Of a stretch of 64,000 nt of DNA, positions 34,591 to 47,300 are shown one piece after another. The stretch covers positions 28,488,582-28,552,581 of the forward strand of contig OX467092.1 in the NCBI GenBank assembly GCA_950106755.1, given 5' to 3'. Source of the DNA: Climacium dendroides (taxonomy: Eukaryota > Streptophyta > Bryopsida > Hypnales > Climaciaceae). A program made the position numbers and the translations under genes. How positions within the stretch are numbered: position 1 is the first letter of the stretch; each line of letters begins with the position of its first letter. The notes below the pieces were generated by a model. The model saw only the letters and a list, made by a program, of their open reading frames with translations. It had not been told where the DNA came from and did not search any database.

Positions 34591-37203
34591 TATGATTGCT
34601 ATAGGACAAACCAAAGATGCACCACTATCATTGAGAACCCATACCTTTTTGTTGTGGAGCTCATCTTCTTGGTTGCTTGGGCTTCTCCTTGTTCCTAGAC
34701 ATTCTCCTTTTGCTGCAAAGATGGCTTCCATTAGAGTAGACGGTTATGATATACTTGTAGTATTCCCAATTGTTCATGGTGGTCACGCTAGAGTTCCTAG
34801 TCACCTTCTGCACGTCCGTTTTAGGTTCGTAGAAACGTCCATCTACGTTGAGGAGGAGAAAATGTCCAAAACTGGCGAAGTGATTCAATCTGTTCCGGTT
34901 GTGAGGTTTGACGATGATGGGACGCATTGTTGGTATCTTGGTCTAGGAAATTACAGAGCATACGGACTTCCACTCTCCATACTAGGTGCGTCAACAGAAA
35001 TCCAAAGTCGACAGTCAGATAATTCTACCGTGAATATGCCAGTCACTGCTCACACTATGTCACCTAGTCCGTCGACAGATGTTCCAAGTGTGCTACATAT
35101 GCCTTCCAAGCTTCTTGTTGTGAAAGAGGAGAAGTTAGATCCAATCATAGAGTTGTCAAGTGAATCTGAAGGTGAATCCCCCAATATTAGTGCTCAAAGA
35201 GAGGAGGGTTCATTCCGCATGGCATCTGTCCAGCCCACTATGCTAAAATCCTCATGTAGAATCTTGTCAAGAAGTCTCTCCAATTCCTCATTCTCACTCC
35301 CCCCACCGCCCCATCCTGTTGAAACCAGGAAAAGCATTATGGAGTGTCTGAAGGGACTTGGTAGTATGCAGTGCTCTCGGAATGAATTGTCCGCTATGGA
35401 TTTGAGCACAGTGAAGCACCAAAGAGTTCCATTCCTTCCAACAGTTTTCAACGGAGATGTCATCTTCGAATTGCCTCCTTGTGGGGCATCTTCATCTTCG
35501 TCGGGAGCCAAGAACTTGGAGGGAATGGACAAGCGTTACGATGGACATCCATGGTGCAAGCTTGTAACTACCAATATCCAGAACTTCGACAACCTAACAT
35601 TTCGTAAGTCCTACTGTGTTGGCCATCTTGCTTGTGAGAATGCTAATTGTGAGTACATGAAGAGAGCTTCGAAGAAAAACGAAACTAAGTGGAGTGGCTA
35701 CATTGTGTTCCCTTTCGCCCCCGGTGAAGCCCCCCCAAAGGACTCCACTCTAGTGTGCAAGGTTTGCAAGTTGGCTCCCCAGTGTCTAGGTGCATGCAAG
35801 GCTAGGATATATTTTGTGTATTCTAAAAACCCTGAAATGACGAGGGCGGCTATTCACTTCGGAGAGCATGGCCACCCGGTTGCTACAGGCATGTATAGGG
35901 ACTCTACCACCCTAATACACAGACTCATTGCAGAACAAGTGGCAAAAACACCCACGGCCACAAACTGTGCAATCACTCTCTCAGCTAGTAAGGACTTCCT
36001 CGGAAGCTATCTATTCCACAATGGAGATGGAGAGAAGCAGATGCTAAAAGTTGACGAAATGGAAGAGGTCATGGACCGCTTCCAATACTTGAGTAGTCCA
36101 AGTATTCAAAATGTCATCTCTTCTTTCCGCTCAAACAACCAAGGAGGGATAATTGACAACATCATAACCATGAAGAAGGAGTCCAAGTTTGAGTTCATAC
36201 ATGACAGTGTCTTCCCAGGTCAAGGCAAAGAGAAGGTTTACATTTTCAAGATGCTCACCGAGGGACCAGGAAGTGGAGTCGACCTCGTGAAGCGAATGCA
36301 ACCGGATGGGGATCTACAGAATGTGTGGTTAATGTTTGACTGTGTGAAGCGAGTAAAGGAGTGGACCACAATGGCTTGCCACGTGTATGATACCAACTAC
36401 AAAAAGGTGATGATGATTGCACTGTGCGATATGCAATCCGAAGATACTGAAGTGCAGGTACAGTTTTGGCGGAGCTTGAACGCAGTTATGCAACGCCACG
36501 GAGTACCAAACCCCAACTTCAAGGGATTCATGGCAGATAGTGCCATGGCCAACTGGAATGCAGTGCGGATAGTGTATGGCACTAGTTTTGCCAATGTTGA
36601 AATGGAGAATCGTGAGCGGACATGCTTATTGCATTGGGGTACCTCTCTTCACAAGCACACACAAAAGTACATCAAGGAAGTATTTCAACAACAACATTTA
36701 ACTTTGTGCAAGCAATACAAAGATTCAAAGAATATGGACCAAGTAGAGGTCCGTTATCTCGCAATACGGTCTTGGTGGTTGTCATCTGGTGCAGCCAACA
36801 AAGAAGGCTTACATCACCTGGACCATTGGCTTGCTTTCTAGCATTTCAGATACCATCAATGGGGAGGCTTCATGGACTTGGTGAGTCAATTTTGTCCGCA
36901 AATGTGTTTAGGTGCTTAGGAATCTCTGGTTCACTTTGTAGGATGATGTTCTTTGTACTTCATAAAGAATTTTTTCTGAACTTCTTTTTGTTAATTAAGT
37001 TGAACATTTTATTTCTATTTATCAAGAAGTTGGGCGCTTCACATAGTAGGAAAACATGCCTTCGATTTGAGTCCATTAGATGAGGCCTTACCTGTTTTCT
37101 AAATGGAAGAGTCTGAATTAAATTTTAATAGGGGCAACAATTATAGTTCTCTCAAATTTTTTTGATAAAATATGAGAAATTTTCTCTCTTAGGAAAAAAA
37201 ACT

Positions 37204-37281
37204 TAGGGGTCCCCTCCCCACCTCCAGTACGTGCCTCGGATCCGAGGCATGTGTCGAAGGTGGGGGGAGGGGTCCCCCTTG
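37204..37281. repeat. Long GC-rich hairpin in MULE intron 1
   Basis: GGGGTCCCCTCCCCACCTCC pairs with GGTGGGGGGAGGGGTCCCCC around a central dyad GCCTCGGATCCGAGGC. Arms are about 35 bases with a few mismatches, set in AT-rich intron DNA. It could be a foldback element or a stem in the transcript. Confidence 0.8.
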
Positions 37282-38471
37282 ATTCTTGTAACTTGTGTCC
37301 CTAAACCTGATTTGATAGTTGCATTTCATAATTGTTTTCAGTTATTTTAGGTTTGGGTTTTTAAGTAGGCTAGATGTGTTGTGTTCAGCGGTAGCAGTAG
37401 ATTTCTACTATCAGAAGTCAGTACTTATCTTTCGTCATACAGAACTATAAAAGTAATGAAAATTATTTATGAAGATGCTACAAGTTACAACGGTGATGAA
37501 TATTTGTTATTAATTCTGTTATACCTTTGATTACAAAATTCAGAAATTGAATTTGGAGGAGATGTTGGATTTGCCATCATGCAATCTATCCAAAACGGTG
37601 CATAACAAGTGGCTACAAATGTCCGGGAAGCGAGGCAACAGCTTGTTCGATGCCACATGTGACGACAGTATCCGTGCTTGGATGCAAATGACAAACTACC
37701 GTGCATACTTGAAAGGTTCTGCAACGGGATCAGGACCATCAAAAGGGGAGTTGAAGTTGAGAACTGCAAGAAGAAGTGGAGACCCCCAAAAAATTGCAGA
37801 GGCACTGAACACATTGCTTGGGGCAGAACACATGGGAACTAGAGTGCCACACTTGGAAGGAGAAGAAATCTTTGGGAGCACTAAGAGGAAGTTGGATGTA
37901 CCCATCGGTGATGCAGGAGACTCACACAGACCAGACAAGATCAATTTTTCCCAACCCCGTGTCAAAACACGATCCACCACGAATGCTTCTCAATCTTCTC
38001 CAGCCAAAGGTAAGCAAATTCAAGCAAAAACTTCTGGGCATGTGAATGTAGCATCTGAAAGTGACTGCGATGCATCCAATTGGCACATTGCTAGAATCAG
38101 CCACAAATCCAACGCAAGATGTCAAGCTCAGCAGTCCAGGTCTAACATCAAGTGCATTAGCAAGATTGCAAAAGGAAAGAAGGTGTGACAAATTCATATT
38201 TTTGATTTTCTTTGTTTACCTTTTTAAGTAGAACGGAAACTAAAAATAGATATCTGGATCCATCTAAAACTTAAGAGAGAAATAAATCAAAAACAGTCAC
38301 AGAAGGACCTTACGGAACTAATCCAGTTTTAGGCAGAAATGGATCGGATTATAATTTCAACCGGAATGGATTTTTGACCGGATCCTCCTTGACCGGATTG
38401 GAGAGAACCGGATGTTAAGAACCGGACCGGATACCCGACCGGTCATAATGACCAGTCCAGGGCGTCAGGAC

Positions 38472-38480
38472 TATATAAAG
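38472..38480 (+). promoter_or_regulatory. TATA box of the CCGGA element
   Basis: TATATAAAG in the context GGACTATATAAAGC, about 315 bases before the first ATG of the long frame. Confidence 0.5.
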
Positions 38481-38786
38481 CTTGGCCCTGCCTATTTTCA
38501 GGTCTCTGGCTTTTACGTGTTGTCGTTTTCTGTCTTAGCGCTTGACGTTTTTCCGTTTACAACGGCTAGGGGGGAAAGTACAAGAGGGCCAGGTAGTGAG
38601 TGAGAGGTGTGAGACGAAGAGATCGCCTCCGGGCGCAAGAGGGTGAGACTTGAGTGCGGGCGGATACGGAACAGTGAGAGACTGAGATTGTGAGCACGCG
38701 AGGAGGGTGGTTTGCAAGTGGAGCGGAAAAGTATGAGTGCTCCCTTGTTAGGTCAGTAGAGAGTGAAACCAGGTAGAGCCGCCCTC

Positions 38787-40399
38787 ATGCCGCGATTGAA
38801 CCGGAAGAGACCAAGCTCTAGCACCCCGCCCCCGAGTGAAGTAAAACTGAGGAAGGTAGTTCCGCTCATGCCGACCAAAGAACTGGAACAGGGAGAACTC
38901 AGAGAGGACTTAGCGTCCATGGGTTGTCAAGGATTAGCCTTGAAACCTTGGGGGTTCAAAGATGAGGGGATGATTAGGGAAATCCTGAGTGGCATATCGA
39001 ATCAATTCGATAACACCTTGAGAGGGAATCCGGTCCAGTGGACCGAGGAGTTGTGGAGGGACGTATACGGATTCCGGACGGGAGGACTTGGGCTTGTTGG
39101 CCGGAAGGATGATTTCATCCAGGACAAGTTCGGAAGTGTCGTAAATCCGAAGGATGGCTACGCGGTGGAGGATTGTCTCGATGACCGGGAGCATCGCCTA
39201 TTGCAGTTCCTTGTTCCGGTTCTGCATCCGGAAAAGCCCACCAGGTTGACTATCACCTTGGGTAACACAATCTTCGGAGCGCTGAGCGGAAACCGGAGAG
39301 TAGACTAGGGCCGGATCTTTTTCGATCTAGTGTCCCAACTTACTACAAGAGTGGGGAGAAGTAGGGCTACCCCACTGTGCCCTTATGTGTACCACCTCTA
39401 CCAGCAACAAGAACTACTGACGGAAGTGGAGCTGAAGGTATGGAAGGCTCAGGAGTGGACCATGAAGTACGGTGAATCCGAGTCCGATCAAGAAGCGGAT
39501 TCCGGAAACGAAACCGAGGAGGAGGAAGAAGAAGAGGAAGACGAAGAAGAGGAACCACCGTTCACCTCCAAGAGGCAGAAGACCACGCCGACTCGGAATC
39601 GAGGAACGCCTCCGGGTCACCCGCGGCCGCGGAAGGAGGACGCTCCAGCCGGACCGGATGTGCCGTCCGGATCGGGAACCGGAGATCCGTTCGACGAGTT
39701 GGTCGGGATACTCTGCGGAATCCGGGCGAATTGGAAAGTTAAGAAGCGGACGCTCGGGATATCGCGCAATTAATTGGAGCGGAATCGGACAGTCAGTTAC
39801 CGCAGCGGGTAGCTGAGAGTGTCATCAATCCGGATGAGCTTCGGAAGATAAAGGCAGAAAGCAAGCGGCAGCACGATGAGTTGGATACCCTCAAGGCCAA
39901 ACTTTTCGCCTTGCTTGAGAACGCCACCGCGACAAGGGAGATGGCGGAAGAAATGAAGAGGCTGGCCGCAGAGGTGAAGGACGTGCTCGGAGGACCCGGA
40001 GCCGCGGTCACCAAGGCGCGCCTGTTCGAAGAGGAGGTGCACAAGGACAAGAAGATATCCGAAACAAGGGTGGTGCACATCCTCACCGATTTTGAGGAGC
40101 AGATGGAGAAGCTCTTATCCAAGGCACGGGAGTCAACGGACCGGATTGTGGAGAGCAGCCAGAAGTTGACAGAGATTCCGGTTCGGCTCTCTGAACTTTC
40201 TCTTCCGGACTTGTTTCCGGAAGAGGCAGCTCAGGAACCGGGAAAGGACAAGACGCCCCAGTTAAGTAGGGCACAGAAGAAGACGCCCTCGACCGGACCG
40301 CAGCCGATCGATTTAGACTCCCCGAAAATTGAGGAAGATCACCCGGCTCCACCTCCGGATGGGGAACGGAACCAGAATCTATCTGAGGTGTTCGAGTAG
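38787..40399 (+). pseudogene. Gag-like/plant transposon protein of the CCGGA element
   Basis: The frame starts at ATG 38787 (MPRLNRKRPSS). The first 170 residues include WTEELWRDVYGFRTGG, reminiscent of the putative plant transposon protein domain seen in gag-like ORFs. TAG at 39306-39308 follows NRRVD, and the same frame continues IFFDLVSQLTTRVG. An acidic run and a basic Pro/Gly-rich stretch follow, then a frameshift near 39745. The last 220 residues form a strong coiled coil (AEEMKRLAAEVKDVLGG, HILTDFEEQMEKLL). No protease, reverse transcriptase or integrase is present, so the element would be non-autonomous. Family assignment is tentative. Confidence 0.5.
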
Positions 40400-42368
40400 T
40401 TGGAGAGACCTGACGAGAGCCCTACCATTGGATCCCGAGTGTATGAGATGGAATAGGAAGTGTTGTAAAAATAGGAATTATAAAGTAGGAACCGGAATGG
40501 AATCCGGTTAGGATAAGGTAGGACCGGATTGTCAACGCCTTCAGAGGCGGAAATCATGTATTCTCTTTTTGCTTTTTGTTTTCTGTATATAAAACAATCT
40601 CTGAGCTGGAGACTAGGAGAGTTCTTTTTGGCATTTCCTTGCGTACTTTCCATTGACCTGACTTTGTGTATTCTTCCCGAGTGTTGGCAGGAGTGCACGG
40701 ATTTGGAGTAAAAGGTTATGTACGGAGGGGTTGGTAGAGTTCTCCCTTTGATGTATGTTTCCGGTTCTAAGTACATGTGAGTAGGTTATGAAGCGTTAGG
40801 AGTGGATTCCAGTTCCTCAGCATCTGCAGAAGCTTTACATTCCGGATAAGAAAGCCGTTGATTAGGCTAGGCGGATAGGGAGGGATTCCTTAGCTGCACT
40901 AGAACTCCTGGGTGGGAAATCCGGTTGAGTGTTCTGACTCCTGTGAGGTCTTGCCACCATTGTTGGTAAACAGAAGAGTTCGGTAGAGGTTGGAACGGAC
41001 GGATGCACTTGTAGCCACCTAACTTCGTATAGAACGGATTCAAACATCAAGGTCGTTGTAGTATGAGAGGATCGTATGAGGGGTCTTTGTGTGACCTGTG
41101 ATCCGGATTGCCATCTAGATTGCTGTGAAGGACCAAACCGGATCCTGGTTAGATAGGGGATTAGCGGATAGGAAAGTGGGTCTTCAGTCACTATAAGTTA
41201 CGGAAGGAGTGGTGGGTCTACCACTTTCAAAATCAAGTGGCGAACCCTTTGATGGTAAAACAGAGGTAAAACTAAACCGGATACGGAAGGGTGGACCGGA
41301 ACGGATCTGCCTAAAGGGACATTTAGGACCGGAAATTGTAGAAGCCTGAGTTGGGAAGTTTATCAATGAACCGGAAAATTAGAGAAACCGGATTGAGAAT
41401 AAAATCTGATCGTAGTCTTCTGGTTGGTTTTGGAGGTTCCGGATTTCAGAGGTAGAACCGGAAACTAGAATTTAAAGGTTAATTGGGTTTAGCTCCTTGT
41501 TAGAGTTAACTACTTCACAAGATCTCGTGGGTTCGATCTTTAGGGTCATTTTGTTATACTCTAGAGTGATTTTTGTGAGTATAATAGGGAAATTGCTTAC
41601 TATGTGCTGCGACAGAAGGGAACTCCAGCTCCTACTTATCGCGGCAGGAAAGAAGAATATGGTAGTAAGCGAGAGGTGGTGGCTGATTTTTGGTTCTGTT
41701 GGGATGATATTGAGCGATGCGTGAAGGGAACAAAGCGCAAATGGGTTTTGGATTGGCCAGAGGTACCAGAGGTTTGGCCTGTTCTCTCTGGAACAAACTT
41801 AACCCACGAAGAGACCTTGTTGCTGCAACATGCCGGATTTCACCTCCAAGAACAACCAATTCTATCACCACGTCGGCTATTCTACATGTCTAAGCTATTC
41901 AAGCCGGTTTTGTATGACAACCCTCCGCCACTAAACTTAGATGTGTATCCAACAGTGAGAAACAACAGAGCAGTTCGAAGGATTGCAAATGCGCCTACTC
42001 CCAAGCAACGAAACAAGTGGGAAAGCGCAGGCAATGTTAAAGGACAAATTTTGGGAGTAACACTGCTCCCTTTTCCAAGCCTTGGTGCAATTGTGGAGTT
42101 AGAGACAGGGTCAGACTCTAATAGAAATACATATAGAGTTACGATGGGCCAATTTCCCACATGCACATGCCCAAACTTTGTGAATATGGCAATTTCTGCA
42201 ATTGGAGGTCGACACCAGTACGTGAACTACAAACACTTGTACTATTTGTACAGGTACTTTTGCAAGATGGATGTCAATGAAGACAAATTTATTCATGCAC
42301 CAAGCTGTAGCTTCAATGAATTGAAGTTGTTGCTACTTCAGGCTGCCATGATCACACTTCCAAAATAG

Positions 42369-44388
42369 GCATAGACACGTTTCTGTATGCACTTCAGTTG
42401 TAATGAACTCTTCTTTATATATTATAGTATCAAAATTCTCATGCCTAATTTTCCCATCAAAAGTTCCATCTATATTTCCACTGATGTATCAATTTTGGCC
42501 AATGCCTTCCCTAAACCCTCTAAAGTTTTTGCCGTTATTTTTAATTGCAAGAAACTTTGCAATACAAAATGTTTTAAATTCCTGCTCGTACAACAACGCT
42601 GAGTATCATGAGTGCTGAAAACAGTAAAGAGTTCCCACGGCAATGTTCACAAGACAATATTGCCCAGTTTTCTACAAAAACAGATTAAAAATTTGCATAA
42701 ACATCTATACATCCACGGTCATGGGGTACACGGACATATGTCCCAAATTCACCCTAAACAACCAAAATAAATCAGTTTTTTGAATTTTTTTTGCCAAAAA
42801 AAAAAATGGAAAAAAAATGGAAAATTTTTGGCTCCATGCTCTCCGCTCACAGGCTCCCTGCTCCCCGCTCACAAGCTCCCCACTCCAAGCTCGCACGCTA
42901 GCGTCGTTGGAATCAAAGCTTGTGCACCTTTCTTGGGAAAAGGCTTTTCAATGGTACTAAGCATGCAACTAGAGGATGCACGATCCAATAGATCTTACTA
43001 TAACAAACAAGACAAACAAACAAACAAAACAAACAACCTAGCTTAACTCCTAAAGTTCTTAGGCTTTTTTCCATTGCATCAAAAACCACTCAAAGATATC
43101 ATTTCTATAGCAAAGAAAAAACAAAAAATTAAAATATTTTTTTTACATATGTAATCATAGGATCTTGTACTAGACTAGTGCAAAAGTGTGGAAGAAATTT
43201 CAAAAACTTTGACCATGTAGATTGCAAGTTATTTTGCATTTAAAGTGAAGGAAATAAGTTTTTGTGCACCTTGCTCAACTACATTTTTTGTTGTTGAGCC
43301 TTCTAAACTTGAAAATTTTGTTGTATTGATTTTGAATTTTGAATTTTATATGATGAAGAATTGAGTTGAGGATCTACAAAGTAAAAGAAAACAAAAAACT
43401 ACATGTTTTTCACTCATTAATTGTACTAAGGATGCAAAGAAAATTATGCTTACCAATATATACCAATTAAACTCTATGTCATATAAAAAAAATTTAAACG
43501 ATTCAAATAGGCTGGTTATAAGATTATAGTACCCACTATACATTGTAATAGATTATAAAACATATTCACTACATTCCTTTGGTAATTTCTATATTTTTAA
43601 AAAAATTATTTGTCAATTGTCATCCTAAAAAATAATTACGTATTATTAATTTTTTATTAGTTTCTTAGGAACAATATTTTTCATTAAACTATTTTATTTC
43701 ATTTTTTTCTTTTGAAAGAGAAGAAAAAGGTAGAACCCGTTACCTTATTTTTTTTGAATTGTTAATTGAAAAATAAAAATAAAATAAAATAGAATTTACA
43801 ACAAGAAACTCTAAACCACTTATGCATTAATTAGTTAGTTTCATGTCCCATAGCTATCTTATTGGACACAAATAGTTATTTATGCAGTCACATTATGAAT
43901 TTCATCCAATATTCTATTTTAGTAATATTAAGAGTGTACTGAATTATGATTAATGTTGTATTGCAACTATATAGTATTTTCTAATTATTGCAATATACCA
44001 AAAGTACGTATATAATATTATTAATATGCAATATTGCAAGAAGACAAATGATATACCTTGTTGGTCTACTACTATGGTAGCACAAATGTAGTATTGCAAA
44101 AGTATTGAGAAAAGGACTGTTTAGTTATATATTTCAATAATAATATTTTGTATTAGTTAACATTGCACTTTATAGAAACACATTATTAATGCACTAGAAA
44201 CACAATATGAAAATGCTTTTAAAAAATTATTATTATTTTTGTATTAACACAATACCATATGTAGTAATGCAAAAGTATTAGCTAGTATAGGCTCCAACAT
44301 AAGCATAATAGCTAGCATAGTATTAGCTAGCATAGTATTTCCTCATGGAATGATGGATGGCTTGGATCTCTTCACTTGATCTAACGGT
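42369..44388. other. AT-rich, no gene seen
   Basis: Contains a CTCCC(T/C)GCTC minisatellite near 42835-42895 similar to 14195-14255, an ACAAACAAAC run near 43010, and repeated GCTAGCATAGTATTA near 44280-44340. No coding sequence. Confidence 0.5.
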
Positions 44389-44396
44389 TATAAATA
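44389..44396 (+). promoter_or_regulatory. TATA box of the P-loop NTPase gene
   Basis: TATAAATA within CGGTTATAAATACG, at the switch from AT-rich DNA to GC-richer transcribed sequence. Confidence 0.5.
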
Positions 44397-44399
44397 CGA

Positions 44400-47300
44400 A
44401 TGGCTTGGATCAAGTCCGGGGATCCTACGGCCGTTGGCCTCACCCGCATATGCGACGTCGCACGGCTCCGTGCGCCCTCATGTGCGTCGGCCTTGTCTCC
44501 ATTCGCCCTTTGTCATGTTAGTGTGCTCTTTTCTCCCTGTCGGATTCTAATTCTTGTCATCTTTGGAGGCATTTGTTTTCTTGGGGCGAACTTGGATGGC
44601 CCGTCCCGGTTTAGGGTATTTGGCGTTCTGATTTGGGGTTTTCGGGTTGGGGTTTCGGCGATTGTTTTTCTCTCTGGTGAAGTGAATCCTCATTTTTCTG
44701 ACAAGGTTTTTCTGCTTCGTGTTCAGGCGCTGCAGAAGGGTACACACAAGGCTCCGGTCCCTGCCCCCTCGCAAAAGGAGGTGAGAGACGTAACCTGCAG
44801 TGCTCCCCTAACTTTCCGTTTTCACTCAATCTCGTTGTTGGTTTTTGTCTTTCGGTTGTGTCTTTGATTGGGTGCTGACTCTGACGTGGATGCAGGTTTT
44901 CACAATGAAGGATGTCTACTTCAAGACGGAATCAGCTCCACCTGTTAGTGTTCTTATTAGCGATGGGAGGATCGATTACTCTGCGCTTGGTGACGAGTTC
45001 GAGTTGGATCCAACGTCTATTAAATTGAATGGATCTCGGTGTTCTAAAGAAGAAGTGTGGGAGGAGGTCGAGGAGTTCTTCAAGAGCAGGCGACGACCTA
45101 CCGGAACGGAGGAATATCCTGTGATAGTCACTGGGAAGCCTCGAGTTCATGGAGCGTCTACAGGTATGTTCCCCTCGCGCACTTCCACTCTTACAGTGTT
45201 CACGCTAAGTTCACAGAAAAGCACCTGTTTAGTTGAGAAAGCACCAAATCGTTGTCACTTTGTCTTGAGAATCGGTTGTTCACTGTGATGTTCCGAGTGA
45301 TTGCTATCCTTGCATCCTCTTCTGTTTTTATTCCAAGTAATTGTTGGTTGATACTTGTGGTTTATGGCTATTGTCATGTGACAATGTTTTGTAGGTTAGG
45401 GTTTTGAACGTCCGTGTGATTTTGTTTCTGGGGATATTATAGTGTAACTGGATTAGTTTCTTAGGTTTTGCACTTCAAGAGAGCATATTTTACCCTAAAC
45501 CGCAGATACGTCTTCTTAAGAATCTTCTTCGACAGGAGAATATTCTTCTGCAAGACAGAGCGAACCTGCGAGATCAAAGTGAGTAGTTGAGACTCGGCCA
45601 TTTTTAAAGCCTATATTGATGCGTCAGATCCTGCTGTTGATTGTCTGTGGTCCACTGTTTGTTGAGGCAATAGGTGCTGAGGCGGTGCAGTAATCGTGCC
45701 GGTTTGTTGCCACCTGATCGTCGTCACTTGTGCCTTGGTAATCGTAACCGCGTTGCCGCAGCTCGGATTTTCACTTTCTTGCTTGAACACCGTTGTGTCT
45801 ATCTTCTTAGCCTACTTTCTTTGTTGCGAGCATCTCTTTTGGTCCTCATCGAACCCGCTGCTGGTGGTTTATTTTCTAACTTTCCTATTAAGGGCAAACT
45901 AGGATTTTCTCTTTCTTGCTTCTTGCTTGAACAGCGTTGTGTCTATCTTCTTAGCCTGCTTTCTGCTTTGGTCTTGGCTCTGCTCTCTGACGAGATCAAA
46001 TTACAGATATTAAGTGATAGTGATATAGTGATACTTGCTGTTTAGGGTTTCGCTTAATCGTTGTTTTTGTGAGTTGATATTTCGCTGAGCTTGTTGCACT
46101 GCTTATCTATTACGCAGATTGATGGAAAGAGTCCATTTACCTGTTTTTTTTACTTCCTGGATTTTTGGACTCCTCCCTGGAGGCTTTCTTTAGTGTTTCT
46201 GGTTTGTTCCATCCCATCTTATGTATTAGGCAGATTGATGGTAAGAGTTCATTTGTAAATGCGTTCATTCTTTCTTAGGACTTACAGTGAATTGATCAGG
46301 GTTGCGGTGATCTGAGTTGAGATTGGTAATAGAGGGTTTAGGGTTCGAGTATTTCTGGTTTGTTGTTCGTCACTTGTGCCTTGTTGGGGTTTTGACTTTC
46401 ATTTACAATTCAATCATTTTTGTTTGAAGCTGTGTCTATGTCCATTTAGGGTTACTAGTTGATTTATTCGAAAGGTTTGCCTTCCTCTCGTACTTTGTAA
46501 AATTGGCTCCCTGTTCCCCACTTCCTTTCGTGGAGGGTTTAGGTTTTAGGTTCGAGTACTTGTTCGTAGTCCAAACAAAATTGCATCGGCTTAAAGACGT
46601 TTCATTTCATTGATGTTAAGGTCTTCGTCCGGCAAATGCGGCTGAGCTTTCAAGTGCTCCAGATAAGTATCAGCGCTTTGTCCGATCGGCAGCACAAAAT
46701 TACCAGGAGTGGGAACGTGGAAAGGAAAACAAAACCAAACCGGGAGATCGCCACATAAGAAAACCAAACAAGTTCTTGGAGGTGGATGGGGATCCGTTTG
46801 GTTCCTTTGACGATAGATTTCTGATTTTTATTCGGAAATCCTATAAAGATTTGAAGAAGATCTTCATGGAGGCGGGGCAGGGTCAAAGGTACATTGTATT
46901 GGGCACAGCAGGCATAGGGAAGTCTCTCTTCACTATTTTTTGGATCTGTTATCTGGCGACACTGAAGAGGAAAGTTGTTTGGAAGCTCGCTAGCGATCGC
47001 TATTATCTTCTGGACTTCAGCCTAGAGGTTGCGGTTGCTCGAGGTCCGGTAAAGGATGATACACACCCTGCCCTGCAATCAGTGTTCTCTGATCCTTCTT
47101 CCTGGCTTATAATAGATGGCCAACAGGAGGCTCCTTTGGAAGACAGTTGCCGTATGTTGCTAGCGTGTTCTGCGAAAAAGACAAACCATCATGAATTTAG
47201 CAAGCATGCCAAGTGTACGACCTACTATCTTCCTGTTTGGGCAGAGGCCGAGATCAATGAGTTTTATAACGATTCTGAAGAGCATAAGTCCAAGTTTTCA

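Larger units (their letters stand above)
38300..41480 (+). mobile_element. CCGGA-saturated element inserted in the MULE intron
   Basis: By eye about 45 occurrences of CCGGA or TCCGG fall in about 3.1 kb, in coding and non-coding parts, and the motif stops sharply near 38340 and 41465. It carries a TATA box, a long frame with a coiled-coil region and a 1 kb 3' tail. I found no LTRs or terminal inverted repeats; a short similarity (GTAGAACGGAAACTA near 38229, GTAGAACCGGAAACTAG near 41453) might be a boundary. It could be a non-autonomous retrotransposon. Confidence 0.6.
34721..42368 (+). pseudogene. MULE-type transposase with SWIM domain
   Basis: Three phase-consistent exons: 34721-36880 (donor ACTTG|GTGAGT), 37544-38182 (acceptor AAATTCAG, donor AAG|GTGTGA) and 41565-42368 (acceptor TACTCTAG). 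Exon 1 has a GCM/FLYWCH-like Cys/His segment (HLACENANCEYMKR to HFGEHGHPVATGMYRD). The transposase core follows with VWLMFDCVKRVKEW and GFMADSAMANWNAV, the two acidic positions expected of a Mutator-like DDE core, then CLLHW. Exon 3 ends with CTCPNFVN and NYKHLYYLYRY, a SWIM finger whose third Cys is Tyr. A TAG at 36839-36841 sits in WLAF*HFRYHQW. Intron 2 contains a 3.2 kb insertion. Likely inactive. Confidence 0.75.

Noticed and set aside
38300..41480. LTR retrotransposon with paired LTRs
   Set aside because: I could not find a terminal direct repeat longer than about 17 bases, and no pol domains are present.
4355..42368. Reassigned TAG/TGA codons in the host genetic code
   Set aside because: The interrupted positions align with different residues, and the MULE and NTPase frames both end naturally at TAG, so standard stops with decay are simpler.
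24200..42368. Element 2 and the MULE gene as one large element
   Set aside because: A family terminus lies at about 32054 between them and the MULE region lacks the AGGTCG/CGACCT palindromes.
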